A stretch of 64,000 nucleotides of DNA from CAVRUH01 sp963822595 (GTDB lineage Bacteria; Chlamydiota; Chlamydiia; Chlamydiales; Waddliaceae), in NCBI GenBank assembly GCA_963822595.1, contig CAWGIG010000004.1:186001-250000 (forward strand), in the 5' to 3' direction. Shown here piece by piece: positions 15,154 to 23,954 of this stretch. Numbering within the stretch: the stretch's first letter is position 1; each line of letters opens with the position of its first letter. The position numbers and the translations under genes are program-made. A model generated the notes under the pieces. That model made no database searches and was not told where the DNA came from. It saw nothing but the letters and a program-made list of their open reading frames with translations.

Positions 15154-18100
15154 GTGATTACATTTCAAGAAATTTTAAGAAGACTTTCGCAATATTGGGA
15201 AGAACAAGGCTGCATCATCCACCAAGGCTACGACCTCGAAATAGGCGCAGGAACTATGAACCCTGCCACCTTTTTACGCTGCCTAGGACCCGAGCCCTAT
15301 TGGGCTGCCTATATCGAACCGTGCCGTAGACCGGCCGACGGAAGATACGGTACTAATCCCAACCGCCTCCAACATTATTTCCAATACCAAGTCATCCTCA
15401 AACCCTCCCCTCTCAATATGCAAGAGCTATATTTAGATTCTCTCAAAATGCTAGGCGTCGATTTGACCAAACACGACATCCGCTTCGTCCACGACGACTG
15501 GGAAAACCCCACCATCGGTTCCTGGGGTCTTGGATGGGAAGTATGGATGGACGGCATGGAAATCACCCAATACACCTACTTCCAAAGCGTCGGCTCTCAA
15601 GTGTTAAAACCTATCTCAGGCGAATTAACCTACGGGATCGAAAGACTCGCCATGTACTTGCAAGGAGTTAACAACATCTTTGATCTCAAATGGAACGATC
15701 ATCTTAGCTACGGAGATATCTATCATCGCAATGAGGTCGAATGGAGCCATTACAACTTTGAATACGCCACCACTGATATGTGGTTCAAACACTTCAATGA
15801 CTTTGAAAAAGAATCGAAAATGATGATTCAACACCATCTTCCGCTTCCGGCTTACGAATTCGTGATGAAAGCTTCACATGCGTTTAATATTCTCGATGCA
15901 CGCGGAGCTATTTCTGTAACGGAACGTACAAACTATATCGGAAAAATCCGCGATCTCGCTAAAATGATCGCTGAAACATACATAACAAGCCGTGAAAAAA
16001 TTGGATTCCCTTTGCTTGAAAGATTCCCAAAAAAGGAACATAAAAATCCACCTCTCGAAAAAATCTCCAAGAATTTGCTGGAAATGGCTCCGACTGCCAA
16101 AGAAGATTTTCTCCTGGAAATAGGTTCAGAAGAACTTCCCGCAGCCTTTGTGACAATAGGACTCAAAAATCTCGAAAGAAAAATGACCCAGCTCCTGGAA
16201 AAAGAGGGCATTGCTCACGGAATCATTTCGACCTATGCTACACCCCGACGCCTCGCTCTTGTCATCAGCGAACTTTCCATGGGAACCCCCGAGCAAACAA
16301 CAGAAAAAAGAGGTCCCTCCATCGACAAAGCTTTCGATGCTCAAGGCAAAGTAAGCCCGACAGGTGAAGGCTACTTCCGTTCTATCGGCAAGGAACCGAT
16401 TTCTCTCACTGATATTAAAGCAGGAAAAGATCCGGCCCTTTCAATTCAAAAAATCAAAGATGCCGAATACCTCTTTGCTACCTTAAAAACCGCAGCGCGA
16501 TCCACCGCGGAAATTCTCGCCGCACACCTTCCCGGACTCATCCTAGGCCTCGAATTTCCCAAGAAGATGCGTTGGTCTGATCTGGACATCACTTATGCGC
16601 GCCCGCTGCGTTGGGTTGTCGCCATGATCGGAAAAGAAGTTCTTCCTTTCGAAGTCGGCCCCATCCATTCCGGCCACAAATCCTATGGACACCGTCAACT
16701 GAATCCGGGACAATTCCCGATACATTCTCCAAAAGAATATATTTTGACATTGAAAAAGCACCATGTGATGGCGCACAGACAGGAAAGGCTAGACCGAATC
16801 ACCGAGCAGTTAAATGCTCTTGAAGGGGAAATCCATGGTCTGATTATTGAAAGAGAAAGGGTCCTTCCGCAGGTTGTGGATCTCGTCGAGTGGCCTCAAG
16901 TGACAGCTGCAACTTACGATGCAAACTTTTTGAAGGCTCCGAAAGAGGTTTTAATTTCAGAAATGGTCGAGCATCAGAAATACTTCCCTGTGGCCAATAA
17001 AGAGGATTCGTTGATGAATTACTTCATCATCACGGCTGACAACACGCCTACAGATCAAATCCGTCAAGGAAACCAAAGGGTGCTTTCCGCAAGACTCAGC
17101 GATGGCGTTTTCCTCTATGAAAAAGGTAGAAAGGAAAACCTGGAGAATTTTAACGAGAAACTAAAAAGCGTCACCTTTCTTGCAGGATACGGCAGCGTCT
17201 ACGACAAGGTTTGCAGATTAGTCAAACATGTCGAGTTTCTACAAAAAACTCTGGGAATTAGTGAAAAAAATAAAGCGATGCGAGCAGCCCTTTTATCGAA
17301 AGCCGACCTCGCCTCGGAAATGGTGCATGAATTCCCCGAACTCCAAGGGACTATAGGAAAGTATTATGCCGTCATGCAAGGAGAAGACCCGGAAGTCGCG
17401 CTAGCGATCGAAGAGCAATGGATGCCACGCGGAGAAAGTGCTCCTCTGCCAAGGACAGAAACGGGTATTCTTTTAAGTCTTGCAGATAAAATCGACAACC
17501 TTCTGAGTTGTTTCTCGGCTGGTTTGAAGCCCACTTCTTCAAGCGATCCCCATGCCCTTCGAAGACAGGCCCTTGGAATCACTAAACTTTTGATTTCACA
17601 AAAGCAACGCCTTCCTTTAATTGAAACTTTAAGAGCCTGTTCCGAAAATTTCCCTGAATCTCTCATGAAAAATAGAGACCAAATTCTTGGCGAAATCGAA
17701 GAATTTTTCATCAATCGAATCAAAACCATTTTCGAAGATTATGGTTTTAGAAAAGATGAAATCGACGCTAGCGTATCGTTTGGTTTTTCAGATATTTACG
17801 ATACATTCTGTCGCGTCCAAGCTTTGAACAACTATAGGAATCAGGGACCCGAGTTTATATCCCTCTACGAGGTCTATAAAAGAGCAAAAGGTCAAATTGA
17901 CAGCATGGAAATGCAAACGTTAACCGAGGATCTGTTGCAGGAAAAAGCCGAAAAAGACCTCTACAAACTTTATCAAGCAACGCACCAGCAATTTAAACAA
18001 GAAATCAGCAACTACGACTATGACAAAGCTTATAAGCTTGTCGCTGAAATCCAACCTGCATTGGGAACACTTTTCGATCAGGTGAGAATTTTGGCTGATG

Positions 18101-18198
18101 ATCCAAAAATTCGAAATAACAGAATTGCCTTATTGCAGAATGTTTTTGGATTGTTTGAACAGCTCCTTGATTTTAGCAAAATACGCGAGAAGGAATAA
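15154..18198 (+). CDS. glyQS: Glycyl-tRNA synthetase, fused alpha and beta subunits
   Basis: Charges tRNA-Gly with glycine. Residues 1 to about 300 are the catalytic alpha subunit (EEQGCIIHQGYDLEIGAGTM, CLGPEPYWAAYIEPCRRPAD, RLQHYFQYQVILKPSP). After a linker, the beta subunit begins near residue 315 (DFLLEIGSEELPAAFV) and includes KKMRWSDLDITYARPLRW and the HD-like and tRNA-binding parts. In most bacteria these are two polypeptides; the single 1014-residue chain is a well-known chlamydial trait. The start is GTG at 15154: the nearby ATG at 15139 runs into a stop after five codons. Confidence 0.96.
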   Translation: MITFQEILRRLSQYWEEQGCIIHQGYDLEIGAGTMNPATFLRCLGPEPYWAAYIEPCRRPADGRYGTNPNRLQHYFQYQVILKPSPLNMQELYLDSLKMLGVDLTKHDIRFVHDDWENPTIGSWGLGWEVWMDGMEITQYTYFQSVGSQVLKPISGELTYGIERLAMYLQGVNNIFDLKWNDHLSYGDIYHRNEVEWSHYNFEYATTDMWFKHFNDFEKESKMMIQHHLPLPAYEFVMKASHAFNILDARGAISVTERTNYIGKIRDLAKMIAETYITSREKIGFPLLERFPKKEHKNPPLEKISKNLLEMAPTAKEDFLLEIGSEELPAAFVTIGLKNLERKMTQLLEKEGIAHGIISTYATPRRLALVISELSMGTPEQTTEKRGPSIDKAFDAQGKVSPTGEGYFRSIGKEPISLTDIKAGKDPALSIQKIKDAEYLFATLKTAARSTAEILAAHLPGLILGLEFPKKMRWSDLDITYARPLRWVVAMIGKEVLPFEVGPIHSGHKSYGHRQLNPGQFPIHSPKEYILTLKKHHVMAHRQERLDRITEQLNALEGEIHGLIIERERVLPQVVDLVEWPQVTAATYDANFLKAPKEVLISEMVEHQKYFPVANKEDSLMNYFIITADNTPTDQIRQGNQRVLSARLSDGVFLYEKGRKENLENFNEKLKSVTFLAGYGSVYDKVCRLVKHVEFLQKTLGISEKNKAMRAALLSKADLASEMVHEFPELQGTIGKYYAVMQGEDPEVALAIEEQWMPRGESAPLPRTETGILLSLADKIDNLLSCFSAGLKPTSSSDPHALRRQALGITKLLISQKQRLPLIETLRACSENFPESLMKNRDQILGEIEEFFINRIKTIFEDYGFRKDEIDASVSFGFSDIYDTFCRVQALNNYRNQGPEFISLYEVYKRAKGQIDSMEMQTLTEDLLQEKAEKDLYKLYQATHQQFKQEISNYDYDKAYKLVAEIQPALGTLFDQVRILADDPKIRNNRIALLQNVFGLFEQLLDFSKIREKE

Positions 18199-18200
18199 CT

Positions 18201-18608
18201 TTGAAACATCTTGTATTCTATGATGGTCAATGCGGCTTGTGCGATCAAGTTGTCCAGTTTATTTTGAAAAGGGACAAAAAAGAGCTTTTCGCTTTTGCTC
18301 CTCTGCAAGGGAAAACGGCTTCCGAAAAGCTAAAATCACTCCCCGAGGACATGAAAAATCTCGATAGCATTATTCTGATCGAAAACTTTAACACACCAAA
18401 AGAAAAAATTTCTGTTTTGGGACATGCGGCCTTTCGCATATTATGGTTGATGGGGGGGAGCTGGGCATTATTAGGTTGGATTTCATTCCTGCCACCCTTT
18501 CTATACAACTGGGGCTATCGTATCGTCGCAAGAAATCGCCACCGTTTTTTCCCCCAAGATCTCTGCGTGATCCCTGATCCTAAGATGAAGGACCGCTTTT
18601 TACCGTAG
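18201..18608 (+). CDS. DCC-family thiol-disulfide oxidoreductase-like protein
   Basis: 135 residues matching the DUF393/DCC (YuxK) family, with the signature VFYDGQCGLCDQVVQFILKRD and the CxxC cysteines at residues 11 and 14. A central hydrophobic stretch (WALLGWISFLPPFLYNWGYRIV) is typical. Members are predicted to be thioredoxin-like redox proteins; the substrate is unknown. The start is TTG with AAGGA 6 nt upstream, 2 nt after glyQS, so it is co-transcribed. Confidence 0.85.
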   Translation: MKHLVFYDGQCGLCDQVVQFILKRDKKELFAFAPLQGKTASEKLKSLPEDMKNLDSIILIENFNTPKEKISVLGHAAFRILWLMGGSWALLGWISFLPPFLYNWGYRIVARNRHRFFPQDLCVIPDPKMKDRFLP

Positions 18609-18624
18609 AATTCTTATAAACAGG

Positions 18625-18664
18625 TTTTAAAACACGGAGTTCACAGAGAACACAGAGAGTAAGA
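18625..18664 (+). repeat. Left 40-nt inverted repeat around the BTB locus
   Basis: Matches the reverse complement of 21648-21687 at 38 of 40 positions. It begins TTTTAAAACACGGAGTT and contains the CACAGAG words also seen in repeats at 31900-32096 and 45929-46072. Confidence 0.85.
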
Positions 18665-18670
18665 AAATAA

Positions 18671-20272
18671 ATGGATAATAGAATACCCCCAAATAATCAT
18701 GGAAATGGATGGAGACCCTCGTTTCCTAATTTTCGTGGACGTGGTAACTCTTCTCGACTAAAGCTATTTCATCGTCGTGTATTTACAGGTCATGCAAATA
18801 ACAACCATTCAACCCCTGAAATGATCGCGTTTGCGAAACGTGTAACAATGGGTATTCCAGGAGAACTTGCTTATTATACACCTGAAATGCTTGGGATGTG
18901 CAGAAAAATGATAGAACTCCTTCCTGGAGAAAACCACAATCTCGATCCAATTAGATTCCGACCCAATCAATTAGTCCCTATATTAAAGGAAAGACTGAAA
19001 ATATTCTTTCTTTCTAGCGATTTCATTCTTCCAAATAATGTTCTAACATTTTGGAAATCTCTTAGAAATGCATATGATATTATGGATATTTGCTCATCAT
19101 TAATAAGGAAGGCAGAAGCTTTCAATTCGAACTCTATAAAAAAAGAAATGATATGCAAAGAGTTTGCTGATTTGCAGGATTGTACATTGGAGATAATGAA
19201 TGAGGTACCTTTACTCGGATCGATCATTCAAAAATGTTATATTGGAAAGAAGATCAATATAAAAGATGAAAACGGGCGAACAGATGACTTGAGATATCTT
19301 TTAGATGACTTATTAATTTTCCAGTCTGTATTGAATTTTAATAGTATTGATGAAAAAGGTCAGGTAATCCTAAAAGAACTCCAGCGTCAAATTTTAGAAT
19401 TGCTTCTTGAGGAATTCAATATAGGTGGTCGTCATATATTTCATCGTATGGACAAAATATGGACACTCCAAGATTTCGAGTTTTTAGGTGAATTATATGA
19501 GTGTGTTGAACAAATTGAATTTCATGCAAAAAAGGAACTGATTGCACAACTTAAATATCTTCTTGTACTTGAATTGAGAAATCCAGAAGCCTTCAAGGCA
19601 TCTACTAAGACGGCTTTCATAAGAGTTCTAGAAAAATTACCGATAGAAGAACAAAAAAGGAATGATTTTTTTAGTGACATACTCATTCTTACACTATTAT
19701 TTCAATTTCAACAGATCATGTGCGAAAGCCCCGCTAGTATTGTGAAAAATTATCACTGTTTTAAATTGAATTGTTTAAAATTTTTTAAACATCGATACCA
19801 AGTAAGTGACTCTATAGTTTTTCGATCCCCAACAAATATTGCAAAAATTTGCTGGTTTTGCGTCAGCGAAATATCTGATGTGCACTACAAAGAAAACCCA
19901 ATTGAAATGGATGGGATTATTGTTGATATTATCAACATATTAATAAAGCATGTTAAAAATTTTCAAAGAAATGGCGCCGAAGCAGAAAAGAACGTTTGCC
20001 GCTCTTCACCCGAAAGCTACCTTTTGCTGCCGCATCTACACTACTTTTTAATTCTATCTACCAGTTTGTTACAACCTTCGCTGCGCATTGATGGGATACT
20101 GCAAACAATCCCCGTAAAAATTGACCTCTCCGAGAATCCCGCATTTAACGATTTGGTAGCAAATAGCATATGTTCCCGAGAATCTCTTTTTTCCGATGTT
20201 GGTAGTTTATTAATAAATCGTATTCTTCATCCCGACATCCAGTGTTTTGCAAAAGAATATTGGGAAAGTTGA
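18671..20272 (+). CDS. Unknown protein, N-terminal part of a probable frameshifted BTB-domain effector
   Basis: 533 codons with a basic, asparagine- and glycine-rich N-terminus (PPNNHGNGWRPSFPNFRGRG), then a long mainly helical region. No signal peptide, which would fit type III secretion. I do not recognise a domain. The frame ends in QCFAKEYWES inside a 26-nt overlap with the next frame, which begins without a ribosome-binding site and continues with a BTB-like domain. I infer that both are one gene of about 970 codons with a single-base frameshift near 20247-20272. Two overlapping genes cannot be excluded. Confidence 0.65.
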   Translation: MDNRIPPNNHGNGWRPSFPNFRGRGNSSRLKLFHRRVFTGHANNNHSTPEMIAFAKRVTMGIPGELAYYTPEMLGMCRKMIELLPGENHNLDPIRFRPNQLVPILKERLKIFFLSSDFILPNNVLTFWKSLRNAYDIMDICSSLIRKAEAFNSNSIKKEMICKEFADLQDCTLEIMNEVPLLGSIIQKCYIGKKINIKDENGRTDDLRYLLDDLLIFQSVLNFNSIDEKGQVILKELQRQILELLLEEFNIGGRHIFHRMDKIWTLQDFEFLGELYECVEQIEFHAKKELIAQLKYLLVLELRNPEAFKASTKTAFIRVLEKLPIEEQKRNDFFSDILILTLLFQFQQIMCESPASIVKNYHCFKLNCLKFFKHRYQVSDSIVFRSPTNIAKICWFCVSEISDVHYKENPIEMDGIIVDIINILIKHVKNFQRNGAEAEKNVCRSSPESYLLLPHLHYFLILSTSLLQPSLRIDGILQTIPVKIDLSENPAFNDLVANSICSRESLFSDVGSLLINRILHPDIQCFAKEYWES

Positions 20273-21608
20273 TATTACGTATATCAAGTGCTATGAAAAT
20301 CAAACAATACCTGAAGTTCCTGATTATGTGAAAAACGAAATTGTTAATAATAAATCGATTTCTAGAAAATCTATGAAGGCGATATTGTTTGGGCTCGAAT
20401 GTGGGTGGAGCGAATCTTCAGCTATCTTAAAGCATTGGAGAAAAGATTGGGTCCATGCAGTCACTCAATTGCATCCTGAAGTGGCTGAAGCCCCAGAATT
20501 GTTCTTCAAGCATATTTTCATGGAAGAATTCGATCAGGACGCTAAGGTATTTGCTGAAAATATTGCAAGAGACTTTGGAGAACCGGATATTGTTTTTCAT
20601 GTCGGAAAAGACGAGATCCAGGTGCATAAAAAAGTGATTAAAAGTTTTTGCAGTTCTTTGGAAAACAACTTCTTTTCAGCATTGTTGTCTGAAAAATACA
20701 AATTACTCAAAAATATTTATTTAGATCAATCGGATGAATGTGCTGGAACTTTGACTTATAGAGGACTCATAGTGCATTTGATGCTGATGTATGACCATAT
20801 AAATCGAGAAAAGATTCAAGCATGTCATACAACGTTCATAGATCAGGGCAAATATCTATTTCCTGAAATGAATTTTTCTATTCTATTGGATCAAAGTGTG
20901 AATATAACCCATCTCAAGGAGTTGTTTTATCTCCATTTTGAACATCTATTGAAGGTAGAATCGATTACAAATCTTTCAAGGCTGGCCGATTTCATAGCCG
21001 ATCTGTATATGAAGACTCAGTATGGGGAGTTAACTCGTATGTGTCGAATGGCGATTGGAGTTTCCGAAAAAAATAAAATACATATTCCTGGTGGTGAGGA
21101 ATATCTTATTGAACTCGTTCAATCAACGGCCTATCCCCAGTTAGATTCTAGTCACTTCATTCATCGGCAGAAAGATTATTTTCAATTTTGTGGATACCAT
21201 GCTGAGTATCTTGAGAAAGGAGTATTTTGGGAACTTTTTGAGCATAAGATGTTCAATGTTGTGTTTCCCCTAGGTGAAGTAGGGAAAGCACGCTTTAGAA
21301 ACAAAGTTTTTAACATATTGCTGCAGATGGATATGAAAAAGTCGCTGACCTATGAAGAACTCAATGCTGGATTTGTCAAAATGATACATCTCTTATCTTT
21401 TATCGAAGTAAAGAAGCTTACAAAAGACGAAAGCGACATCATTTCAGATCTAGTAGTGGTCCTTCCAGGAAAGTTGCCCAAACTCATGCTCGACACTGAT
21501 GCACGAATCGATCTAAAAAATAATTTTCAGAAAAACCTAGCCGAATTCAACAAAAAACTCGGTACCCATATCAAATTCGAAATTGATTTCGGCAATACTC
21601 TATATTAA
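20247..21608 (+). CDS. BTB/POZ-like domain protein, C-terminal part of a probable frameshifted gene
   Basis: Open frame of 453 codons whose first possible start is TTG at 20247 with no Shine-Dalgarno; the next ATG is at 20373. Residues about 113-230 resemble a BTB/POZ domain: PDIVFHVGKDEIQVHKKVI followed by NFFSALLSEKYK, as in the D-V-x-F-x-V-G ... HK-x-VL pattern that recruits cullin-3 in eukaryotes. The remainder is helical and leucine-rich. BTB proteins are known from amoeba-associated chlamydiae, where they are suspected ubiquitin-pathway effectors. The lack of a start signal supports fusion with the upstream frame. Confidence 0.6.
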   Translation: MQKNIGKVDITYIKCYENQTIPEVPDYVKNEIVNNKSISRKSMKAILFGLECGWSESSAILKHWRKDWVHAVTQLHPEVAEAPELFFKHIFMEEFDQDAKVFAENIARDFGEPDIVFHVGKDEIQVHKKVIKSFCSSLENNFFSALLSEKYKLLKNIYLDQSDECAGTLTYRGLIVHLMLMYDHINREKIQACHTTFIDQGKYLFPEMNFSILLDQSVNITHLKELFYLHFEHLLKVESITNLSRLADFIADLYMKTQYGELTRMCRMAIGVSEKNKIHIPGGEEYLIELVQSTAYPQLDSSHFIHRQKDYFQFCGYHAEYLEKGVFWELFEHKMFNVVFPLGEVGKARFRNKVFNILLQMDMKKSLTYEELNAGFVKMIHLLSFIEVKKLTKDESDIISDLVVVLPGKLPKLMLDTDARIDLKNNFQKNLAEFNKKLGTHIKFEIDFGNTLY

Positions 21609-21647
21609 AGACAAATGATCTCAGTTTCAAGCATCTGGTACACAAAC

Positions 21648-21687
21648 TCTTACTCTCTATGTTCTCTGTAAACTCCGTGTTTTAAAA
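21648..21687 (-). repeat. Right 40-nt inverted repeat around the BTB locus
   Basis: Reverse complement of 18625-18664 with two mismatches. The interval between the outer ends is 3063 bp and contains only the BTB locus. No clear target-site duplication was seen. Confidence 0.85.
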
Positions 21688-21763
21688 TCAGCCGATAAGT
21701 AAAGGGGGCTTGCAAAAGTAACGCGATTTCATTATAAAGGATATCAAAATTGAGTGGTTTAAA

Positions 21764-22426
21764 ATGAACGATCAGACAATCCTGAATCCACAGTTACTAA
21801 AATTTAAAGTAAAAAGTATTCCTATAAAGCGAATTTTTGATGTTTTATTCAGCTTACTGGCTTTAGCTATCTGCTCTCCCCTTTTTGTAATAATCGCGTT
21901 AGCCATTCGATTCACATCGAAAGGAAAAGTTATCTTCACACAAGACAGAATAGGAAGGGGTGGACGGACATTCAAATGCCTAAAATTCCGCACCATGTAC
22001 CCCGATGCAGAAAAAAGACTCAAGATGATCTTTGAGCGTCATCCTCAATTAAAACTGGAATGGGAAAAACAACACAAACTCAAGAACGACCCCAGAATTA
22101 CGCGTGTCGGAGCCTTCCTTCGCAAAACATCCTTAGATGAACTTCCTCAATTTTGGAACGTGCTCAAAGGAGACCTCAGCGTCGTCGGGCCAAGACCCGT
22201 GGTCCACGAAGAAATCGTCAAACACTACGGAATGAAAGCTGCTAAAATCCTATCCATTCGCCCCGGAATCACAGGCATGTGGCAGGTCTCCGGCCGGAGT
22301 GATACCAGTTACTCAACGCGGATAAAACTCGATGAAAAATATGTAGACAACCATTCCATCTCCCTAGACCTTAAGCTTATCCTCCGCACCATTCCTAAGA
22401 TAGTAAAGACTCAAGGGGCGTATTAA
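21764..22426 (+). CDS. Undecaprenyl-phosphate sugar phosphotransferase (WcaJ/RfbP family)
   Basis: A 220-residue bacterial sugar transferase that moves a sugar phosphate onto a lipid carrier to start synthesis of a surface glycan. A single N-terminal membrane segment (LFSLLALAICSPLFVIIALAI) is followed by IRFTSKGKVIFTQDRIGRGG, FKCLKFRTM, the catalytic LRKTSLDELPQFWNVL, GDLSVVGPRP and RPGITGMWQVSGRSD. All family motifs are present. It is isolated from other glycan genes here, so the sugar cannot be inferred. Confidence 0.92.
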   Translation: MNDQTILNPQLLKFKVKSIPIKRIFDVLFSLLALAICSPLFVIIALAIRFTSKGKVIFTQDRIGRGGRTFKCLKFRTMYPDAEKRLKMIFERHPQLKLEWEKQHKLKNDPRITRVGAFLRKTSLDELPQFWNVLKGDLSVVGPRPVVHEEIVKHYGMKAAKILSIRPGITGMWQVSGRSDTSYSTRIKLDEKYVDNHSISLDLKLILRTIPKIVKTQGAY

Positions 22427-22432
22427 TCCTTA

Positions 22433-22951
22433 ATGAATTTATATCGCAAAAGACTAGACTTTGCATTTTTGATCGGGATCTTAGGCGTGTTATTCGTTCC
22501 CTCGCTGCTCCCCTCTTTGCAACTTCTCTATTTTGCTCCTTTTCTGATTATACTTAATTACCGAAAGTCTTTGTTGACTTGTTTATGGGGAGCTCTATTC
22601 TGCGGATTGATTCTTGATTTGTTGTCAGCAGAACCGCGCTTAGGATTTAATGCCATTAATTATATATTGGTTTCTATGGTCATCCATCGCTTGAAACATA
22701 ATTTTTTTCCTGATTCAGCGATGACATTACCTATACTGACGCTTCTTTTTTCGTTGATATCAACGGTATTCGAAATGACGATCCTGATCCTTTTTGATCA
22801 GCCGTTATCGCTTTATGGAAATTGGATATTGAATCATCTGATATTATTGCCTGTACTCAATGCCTTGTATGCATTTGGTATATTTGTTCTTCCCTGGCTT
22901 CTCTTCGGAAAGAAACAACTCCGCGGCAGCGATTACTTCACCTCAAGATAA
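22433..22951 (+). CDS. MreD-like membrane protein
   Basis: 172 residues, with about five hydrophobic segments. The region GLILDLLSAEPRLGFNAINYIL resembles the MreD signature (conserved small residues and a loop D-L-x-S-x-x-x-x-G). MreD is part of the MreBCD machinery that directs cell-wall synthesis, used in chlamydiae for division. It starts 6 nt after the sugar transferase stop, so co-expression is likely. No mreB or mreC is adjacent, so the call is tentative. Confidence 0.5.
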   Translation: MNLYRKRLDFAFLIGILGVLFVPSLLPSLQLLYFAPFLIILNYRKSLLTCLWGALFCGLILDLLSAEPRLGFNAINYILVSMVIHRLKHNFFPDSAMTLPILTLLFSLISTVFEMTILILFDQPLSLYGNWILNHLILLPVLNALYAFGIFVLPWLLFGKKQLRGSDYFTSR

Positions 22952-22958
22952 AAGAATA

Positions 22959-23330
22959 GTTTATCATTTCCTGAGGGCTGAAAGCCAGTTTCGGGGCGGT
23001 CGCCCATTTCATGGGGCAGAAAGCCAGTTTCGGGGAGGTCGCCCATTTCATGAGGCTGAAAGCCAGTTCATAGGCACCCATTTCATGAGGGCTGAAAGCC
23101 TGCCTTTTGACAGCCCAGGCAGAGCGAAGAGAAGGCCTGGGTGCAGGGGTGAAAAAAAGTAAAAGCCCTGCAAGGGCGACTCATCCATTTTTCGGATAGA
23201 TATAATTTCACCGAAATGAGTCGCCCTTGCAGGGCTCTTACTTTGTTTTATCGACGTCAACCCAGGCCTTCGCTTCGCTCTGCCTGGGCTATCACGAAAC
23301 AGGCTTTCCGCCCTTATGAACGGGAAGCGA
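22959..23330. repeat. Family C repeat element, copy 1
   Basis: Starts a few bases past the mreD-like stop with AAAGAATAGTTTATCATTTC, then a GAAAGCCAGTTTCGGGG unit and two related units in direct repeat, then nested inverted repeats: AGCCCAGGCAGAGCGAAG with its complement near 23260-23290, and AGCCCTGCAAGGGCGACTCA (23164-23183) with TGAGTCGCCCTTGCAGGGCT (23218-23237). The same units recur at 52479-52828. No coding function is apparent. Confidence 0.8.
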
Positions 23331-23338
23331 GATAAATA

Positions 23339-23896
23339 CTAGTCAGTATCAGAATCATCGTCATCGTCGTCTGAATCAGGACCAGGAGCTCCCGGCTGAG
23401 GCTTCTTATTCAAAATTTCAGGATGGAGTTTTTCCATGCACATCGTGAATTGCTTTGCTTTTTGTAACTGAATATCATCAAGCATTTGCTGGATTTTATC
23501 TTGATCTGTAACACCATGAGCATTTAAAACCGCTGCAAACTCTGCCGTCAATGTTTCACGGAAAAGTTGTACTGCTTGCTGACGCTGCTCAGGATTCTTT
23601 AAAGGATTTGGGTCCATCTTTGAGGCTTTCTCTTCTACCATTTTAACAATGTTCTTATCTTTGTCAGCCAATTCTTTCAAAATTGCAGCTTGCTGATCTT
23701 CGGGCACTTGGAATTTTTTCAATGTAACGCTTACAAACTTCGAAGGATAATGCTGCATCAAAATTTCTTTCGCGCATTCCTCGTCTTTTGAAACAGGAGC
23801 AGCTGGTTTAGTTGCTGCAGGTGGGGGCGCATCAGCCAACAAAGGCAATGCGAAAACATTCAAGCCTAAAATAGCTTTAAGAAGATACTTATTCAT
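23339..23896 (-). CDS. Secreted protein with acidic C-terminus, unknown function
   Basis: 185 residues. An N-terminal signal peptide (MNKYLLKAILGLNVFALPLLADA) probably ends at ADA. The mature part begins with an Ala/Pro-rich linker, continues with charged helices (RQQAVQLFRETLTAEFAAVL) and ends in a run of Asp and Ser (DSDDDDDDSDTD). A periplasmic location is likely. No family is recognised. Divergent from apbE with only 58 bp between the chosen starts. Confidence 0.75.
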   Translation of the reverse strand: MNKYLLKAILGLNVFALPLLADAPPPAATKPAAPVSKDEECAKEILMQHYPSKFVSVTLKKFQVPEDQQAAILKELADKDKNIVKMVEEKASKMDPNPLKNPEQRQQAVQLFRETLTAEFAAVLNAHGVTDQDKIQQMLDDIQLQKAKQFTMCMEKLHPEILNKKPQPGAPGPDSDDDDDDSDTD

Positions 23897-23954
23897 GATT
23901 CCTCCAAATAATAGTTCATGTTATGATACTGAACTTACACAAAGGAGTTTTTTG

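Noticed and set aside
22979..23100. Possible CRISPR-like array (short repeated units)
   Set aside because: Units are imperfect, spacing is irregular, the spacers are not unique and no cas gene is near.
22860..23162. Open frame of 100 codons with repeated residues (FRGGRPFHGAES)
   Set aside because: It overlaps the end of the mreD-like gene and is made of the family C direct repeats; no ribosome-binding site. I regard it as translation of a repeat.
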